Shown: positions 58,461-64,000 of the stretch, one piece after another
Position numbering within the stretch: the stretch's first letter is position 1
Layout: every line of letters begins with the position of its first letter
Assembly: GCA_035048815.1 (NCBI GenBank)
Contig: JAUCBN010000035.1
Location: 13,161,001-13,225,000, forward strand
Source: Abelmoschus esculentus
Taxonomy: Eukaryota > Streptophyta > Magnoliopsida > Malvales > Malvaceae
DNA length: 64,000 nt
Direction of reading: 5' to 3'
Made by a program: the position numbers and the translations under genes
Notes under the pieces: model-generated
Told to the model about the DNA's origin: nothing
The model's database searches: none
The model's input: the letters and a program-made list of their open reading frames with translations, nothing else

Positions 58461-60860
58461 TCATCGCGACATACGCTCAAAGAGAGGGTTCATCCCTCAC
58501 AGTATACGCTGAAAGGGAGGGACCATTCATTATGACATACACTCGAAAAGAGGGGTCATCCATCACGGTATATGTTCTAAGGCACCATTCACAATGCAAT
58601 GCACACGAAGAGAGGGGTCATTCATCGCGACATACGCTCAAAGAGAGGGGTCGTCCATCATAGTAAACGCTCTAAGAAAAGGACCATTCACTAACATGTA
58701 TTCGAAGAGAGGGGTCATTCATCGCGACATATGCTCAAAGAGAGGGGTTGTTCATCACGGTATACGCTCTAAGTAAGGGACCATTAATTATGACTTGCAC
58801 TCGAAGAGAGGGGTCAAATATCACGACATACGCTCAAAGAGAGGTGTCGTCCCTCACGGTATACGCTCGAAGAGAGGGACCATTCACCATGACATGCACT
58901 CGAAAAGGAATGTCATTCATCACGAAAAACGCTCAAAGAGAGGGGTCGCCAATCATGGTATACGCTCAAAGAGAGAGACCGTTCATTATGACATATGTTC
59001 GAAGAAAGGGGTCATTTATCACGACATACACTCAAAGAGAGAGCTCGTCCATCACGGTATACGCTCTAAGAAAGGGAATGTTCACTATGACATGCAGTCG
59101 AAGAGAGGAGTCTTTCATCGCGACATACGCTCAATGAGAGGGGTCATCCATCACGGTATAATCTCTAAGAAAAGGTCCATTCACTATGACATGCACTCGA
59201 AGAGAGGGATTATTCATCGCAACATACATTCAAAGAGAGGGGTCGTCCATCATAGTATACGCTCAAAGAGAGGGACCGTTCATTATTGCAATCACTCGAT
59301 GATAAGGGTCATTCATCGCGATATGCGCTCAAAGAGAGGGGTTGTCTATCACGGCATACGCTCAAAGAGAGGTGTCGTCCCTCACGGCATACACTCAAAG
59401 AGAGTAACCGTTCACCATGACATGCACTCAAAGAGAGGGGTCATTGATCGCGACAAACGCACAAAAAGAGGGGTCGTCCATCACCGTATACGCTCAAAGA
59501 GAGGGACCGTTCATTATGACATACGCTCGAAGAGAGGGGTCATTCATCGCGACATACACTCAAAGAGAGGGGTCATCCATCACGGTACACCTCTAAGAAA
59601 GGGATCATTCAGTATGACATGCACTCGAAGAGAGGCAGCATTCATCGCAACATACGCTAAAGTGGGGTCATCAATCACGGTATATGCTCAAAGACATGAA
59701 CCGTTCATTATGACATGCACTCAAAGAGATGGGTCATTAATCGCGACATACGCTCAAAGAGAGGGGTCGTCCATCATGGTATATGCTCAAAGAGAGGGAC
59801 CGTTCACCATGATAGGCACTCGAACAGAGGGGTTATTCATCGCGACATACTCTCAAAGAGAGTGGTCATCCATCACGGTATACACTCCAGGAGAGTGACC
59901 ATTCATTATGACATATGCTCGAAGAGAGTGGTCATTTATCGCGACATACACTCAAATAGAGGTGTCATCGATGACGGTATACGCTCAAAGAGAGGGATCA
60001 TTCACTATGACATGCACTCGAAGAGCGGAGTCATTCCTCGTGATATAAGCTCAAAGAGAGAGGTCATTCACTGGGATATATGCTCAAAGAGAGGGGTCGT
60101 CCATCACGGTACATGCTAAAAGAGTGGGACCGTTCACCATGATATGCACTCAAGAGAGGGGTCATTCATCGCAGCATACGTGATTGTCCATTATGGTACA
60201 TGCTAGAAGATATGGGTTATTCACCGCGACATATGCTTAAAGAGAGGGATTGTTCATCACGGTCTACACACTAAGATAGGGACCATTCATTATGACATGC
60301 ACTTGAAGAGAGGGGTCATTCTTCACGACAAACACTCAAAGGCAAGAGTCGTCCACCACGACATACGCTGAAAGAGAGGGACTGTATATCATGACATGCA
60401 CTCGAAGAGAGGGGTCATTCACCATGACATACGCTCAAAGAGAGGCTTCGTCCACCACGGTATACGCTCTAAGAAAGGGACCGTTCACCATGACATGCAC
60501 TCGAAGAGAGGGGTCATTCACCGCGACATACTCTCAAAGAGAAGGGTCGTCCATCACGGTATACGATCTAAGAAAGGGATCCTTCACCATGACAGGAATT
60601 CGAAGAGAGGGGTTATTCATCGTGACATACGCTCAAAGGGAGGGGTCTTCCATCACGGTATACGCTCAAAAAGAGGGACCATTCACCATGACAGGCACTC
60701 GAAGAGAGGGGTTATTCATCGCAACATATTCTTAAAGAGGGGTCGTCCATCACGGCATGCGCTCAAAAAGAGGGACCGTTCATTATGCCATGCACTAGAA
60801 GAAAGGGGTCATTCACCGCGACATATGCTCAAAGAGAGGGGTCGTCCATCACGGTATACG
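58461..60860 (+). repeat. 33/99-bp satellite array, block 7
   Basis: About 2.4 kb of the three-subunit satellite. It ends in mid-subunit (CACGGTATACG), joined directly to 170-bp satellite beginning CCCATTTAGG. Confidence 0.95.
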
Positions 60861-61440
60861 CCCATTTAGGCAAGCACATTTTAAGCCCAACAAAACGACA
60901 ACCAAATGTTACTTAATCAAATTTTATGAGTTCAAATAGTTAATTTTGGGCTTTTGGACAAAAATATACAGATTAAAATAAAATTTTCAGCTTTTTACTC
61001 TGTTAAAATTTGAACGGATTCTCTATAAATCCCATTTAGACAATCACTTTTTAATCCCAACAAAACGACAACCATATGTTATTAAATAAAATTTAAAGAG
61101 TTCAAATAGTTAAGTATGGAATTTTGAACAAAATTAAACAAATTAATCTCAGATTATCAAGTTTTTACTCGGTTAAAATTTGAATGTATTCTCTATAAAG
61201 CTCATTTAGACATGCACGTTTTAATCCCAACAAAACGACAACCAAATGTTATTAAATCAAATTTTATTAGTTCAAATAGTTAATTATGGGCCTTTGAACA
61301 AAATTATACGAAATAATCTCAATTTTTCACCTTTTTACTTGTTTAAAATTCAAACGGATTCTCCATAAAGCCCATTTAGACAAGTACATTTTAATACCAA
61401 CAAAAAGTGAACTAAAATTTTTAGCTTTTTACTCGGTTAA
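60861..61440 (+). repeat. 170-bp AT-rich satellite, second locus
   Basis: Three to four units, same orientation as the first locus, recognised by GGATTCTCTATAAA, CATTTAGACA and TTTTACTCGGTTAAAAT. It starts in mid-unit. Confidence 0.9.
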
Positions 61441-61724
61441 AATTTAGTTAATATTAAGAATAAGATGACTTAGAATAAATATAGTTTAGCTTTTTACGAA
61501 ACAATATAGTTTAGTTAATATTAAGAATAAGATGACTTAGAATAAATATAAAGATGTGGTTATTCAATCACGAAACATTACTTAAATAGAAAAAGTATGC
61601 TTGTCAATGCATAAATTAGATAATATAAGATAAGTAAGGTAGAACTTCCTTAGAATCAGTCTTGAATATTTTCAATGGTGTGATCAAACCATAGAGAAAA
61701 TAGGCGCTGATTAGGATCGTATCA
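61441..61724 (-). repeat. LTR U3-end fragment next to satellite
   Basis: It matches about 5200-5335 (AAGATGACTTAG, GTATGCTTGTCAATGCATAA, GATTAGGATCGTATCA). A local duplication of about 60 bases containing AATATTAAGAATAAGATGAC is present at its start. The end TATCA at 61724 is followed by GAAAGGGAT and satellite, exactly as at 5335. Confidence 0.75.
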
Positions 61725-64000
61725 GAAAGGGATAATTAATTATGACATGCAATCGAAGAGAGGAGTCATTCATCGCGACAAACGCTCAAAGAGAGGTGTC
61801 GTCCATCACGGTATACGCTCAAAGAGAGGGACTGTTCACCATCACATGCACTCTAAGAGAGGGGTCATTCATCGCGAAAAACGCTCAATGACAGAGGTCA
61901 TCCATCACAGCATACGCTCAAAGAGAGGGACCGTTTACCATGACATGCACACGAAGAGAGGGGTCATTTGTCGCGACATACGCTCAAAGAGAGGGGTCGT
62001 CCATCACGGTATACACTCTAAGAAATGGACCATTAATTATGACATGCACTCGGAAAGAGGGGTCATTCATCGTGACATAAGCTCAAAGAGAGGCGTTGTC
62101 CACCACGGTATACGCTCAAGGAGAGGGACCGTTCACCATGACATGCACATGAAGATAAGGGTCATACGTCGCGACATACGCTCAAAGAGAGGGGTCGTTC
62201 ATCGTGGCATACGCTCAAAGAGAGTGACTGTTCACCACAACATGCACTTGAAGAGACAGGTCATTCATTGTGACATACGCTCAAAGAGAGGGGTCGCCCA
62301 TTACGCTATATGCTCAAAGAGAGGGACTGTTCACCATGATATGCGTGACATATGCTTGAAGAGAGGGTTTAGGGTTTAGGATTTATAAGAAAGGGACGGT
62401 TTATTATAACATGCACTCGAACAGAAGGGTCATTCAATGCGACATACGCTCAAAGACAAGGGTCGTCCACCACGGCATACGCTAAAAGAGTGGGACCGTA
62501 TACCATGACATGCACTCAAAGAGAGGGGTCATTCATCACATCATACGCTCAAAGAGAGGGGTCGTCCATCACGGTATATGCTCTAACAAAGGAACCATTA
62601 TTATGTCATGCACTAAAACAAAGGGGTTATTCATCGCGACATACGCTTAAAGAGAGGTTTCTTCCATCACGGGATGCTCTCTAAGAAAGGGAACATTAAT
62701 TATGACTTCCACTCGAACAAAGGGGTCATTCATCGCGACATACGCTAAAAGAGAGGTGTTGTCCATCACGATATACACTCAATGAGAGGGACCGTTCACC
62801 ATGACATTCACTCAAAGAGAAGGGTCATTCATCGCAACATACGCAAAAGAGAAGGGTCGTTCATCACGGTATATGCTCTAGAAAAAGGACAGTTCATAAT
62901 GACATGCACTTGAAGAGAGGGGTCATTCATCGTGACATACGCTCAAAGAGGGGTCATCCATCACGGTATACGCTCTAAGAAACGGACTGTTCATTATGAC
63001 ATGCACTCAAAGAGAGGGGTATTTCATCGCGACAAACGCTCAAAGAAAATGGTTGTCCATCAGGGTATATTCTCTAAGGTTTGTTATGACACGCACTAGA
63101 AGAGAATGGTCATTCATCGCAACATATGCTCAAAGAGAGGGGTCGTCCATCACGGTATACACTCAAAGAGAGGGACAATTCACCATGACATGCACACGCA
63201 GACAAGGGTCATTCATCGCGACATACACTCAAAAGAGAAGGTTGGTCCATGCTATACGCTCTAAGAAAGGGACTGTTCACAATAACATGCATTCGAAGAG
63301 AGGGGTCATTCTTCTTGACATACGCTCAAAGAGAGGGGTCGTCCATCACGGTATACGCTCTAAGAAAGGGAGTATTCATTAGGACTTGCACTCAAATAGA
63401 GGGGTATTTCAAGGCGACATATGCTCAAAGAGAAGGGTCCTCCATCATGGTATAGGCTCTAAGAAAGGGACCGTTCATTATGACAAGTACTCGAAGAGAG
63501 GGGTCATTCATCGCGACTTATGCTCAAAGAGAGGAGTAGTCCATCACGGTATACGCTCAAAGAGAGGGACCGTTCACCATGACATGCACATGAAGATAGG
63601 TGTCATTCATCGCGACTTACGCTTAGAGAGAGTGGTCGTCCATCACGGCTTACGCTCAAAGAGAGGGACCATTCATTATGACATACGCTCGATGAGAGGG
63701 GTCATTCACCGCAACATACGCTCAAAGAGAGCTATCGTCCATCATGTTATACGTTTTAAGAAAGTGACCGTTCATTATGACAAGCTCTAAGAGACATTCA
63801 GCAGGAGATGTACTCGAAGAGAGGGGTCTTTCGTCGCAACATACACTCAAAGAGGGGTCATCGATCATGATATACGCTCAAAGAGAGGGATCGTTCATTA
63901 TGACGTACACTTGAGGAGGGAGGTCATTCATCGTGACATACGCTCAAAGAGAAGGGTCGTCCATCACGGTATACGCTCTAAGAAAGGGACCATTCATTAA
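61725..64000 (+). repeat. 33/99-bp satellite array, block 8 (continues past the window)
   Basis: The three-subunit satellite. Its opening is co-linear with block 1, including CATGCACTCTAAGAGAGG and CTCAATGACAG, and later with 5641-6650. It also contains a short telomere-like insert at 62365-62380. Confidence 0.95.
62365..62380 (+). repeat. Short telomere-like motif inside the satellite
   Basis: GGGTTTAGGGTTTAGG, about two units of the plant telomere repeat TTTAGGG, placed where a satellite subunit would be expected. The next bases (ATTTATAAGAAAGGGACGG) are also irregular and resemble an irregular stretch at about 12293-12335. Confidence 0.65.

Noticed and set aside
58795..59898. Long open frames (up to 367 codons) of SKRGVVHHGIR-type repeats in the 33-bp arrays as repeat-protein genes
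   Set aside because: Two forward frames are open at the same time, starts and stops fall at arbitrary subunits, indels break the frames every few hundred bases, and the period (33) explains the openness.

Overview
This window looks like a gene-free, repeat-saturated stretch of a large flowering-plant (probably eudicot) nuclear chromosome. I found no convincing host gene. Almost all of it can be assigned to tandem satellites, LTR retrotransposons of the Ty3/gypsy superfamily, solo or broken LTRs, one miniature (TRIM-like) element and one LINE fragment. The plant assignment rests on tRNA-Met and tRNA-Asp primer binding sites typical of plant elements, an Athila/Tat-type gag-protease with the plant-specific 'putative plant transposon protein' domain, and a plant L1-type LINE with a C-terminal RNase H.

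The dominant component (about 24 kb, near 38% of the window) is a minisatellite with a 33-bp subunit. Three subunit variants alternate to give a 99-bp higher-order unit. It occurs in eight blocks, all in the same orientation: 5336-8497, 10817-19224, 20806-21261, 36323-37863, 42735-43163, 52431-58070, 58461-60860 and 61725-64000 (running off the end). Because 33 is a multiple of three, two forward frames stay open for hundreds of codons. The resulting His/Lys/Arg-rich 'proteins' are a by-product of the period, not genes. A second, AT-rich satellite with a unit of about 170 bp lies at 47856-48398, 50283-52430 and 60861-61440 and directly abuts the 33-bp satellite.

Layout: 1-4083, a gag-protease-only gypsy element (element 1); 4084-5335, a reversed LTR fragment; satellite; 8498-10056 a reversed LTR and 10057-10816 a forward LTR fragment; the largest satellite block; 19225-20805 another reversed LTR; satellite; 21262-36322, a non-autonomous Athila-like element on the minus strand, split at 24434/32447 by a complete 8.0-kb gypsy element (G1, minus strand, 5-bp target duplication GATTG); satellite; 37864-41687, a gypsy element truncated at its 5' end (G2, minus strand); 41688-42734, a TRIM-like element; satellite; 43164-47855, a second gag-protease-only element (element 2); 170-bp satellite with a 5'-truncated LINE (48399-50282); then satellite blocks to the end, interrupted by about 390 bp of unassigned sequence and by 170-bp satellite plus an LTR end at 60861-61724.

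Elements 1 and 2 carry Gag and protease related to those of G1 and G2 but have no reverse transcriptase or integrase, so they look like dependents that would need enzymes from G1/G2-like relatives. All protein-coding elements here are damaged by stops, frameshifts or deletions. Recurrent co-linear segments (36.3-43.2 kb against 53.4-56.5 kb; 5.1-6.7 kb against 61.5-64.0 kb) show that blocks carrying satellite, in one case with an LTR end, have been copied as units. Nucleosome-length satellite together with gypsy elements whose last codons lie inside the 3' LTR is compatible with a centromeric or pericentromeric location, but that is inference.
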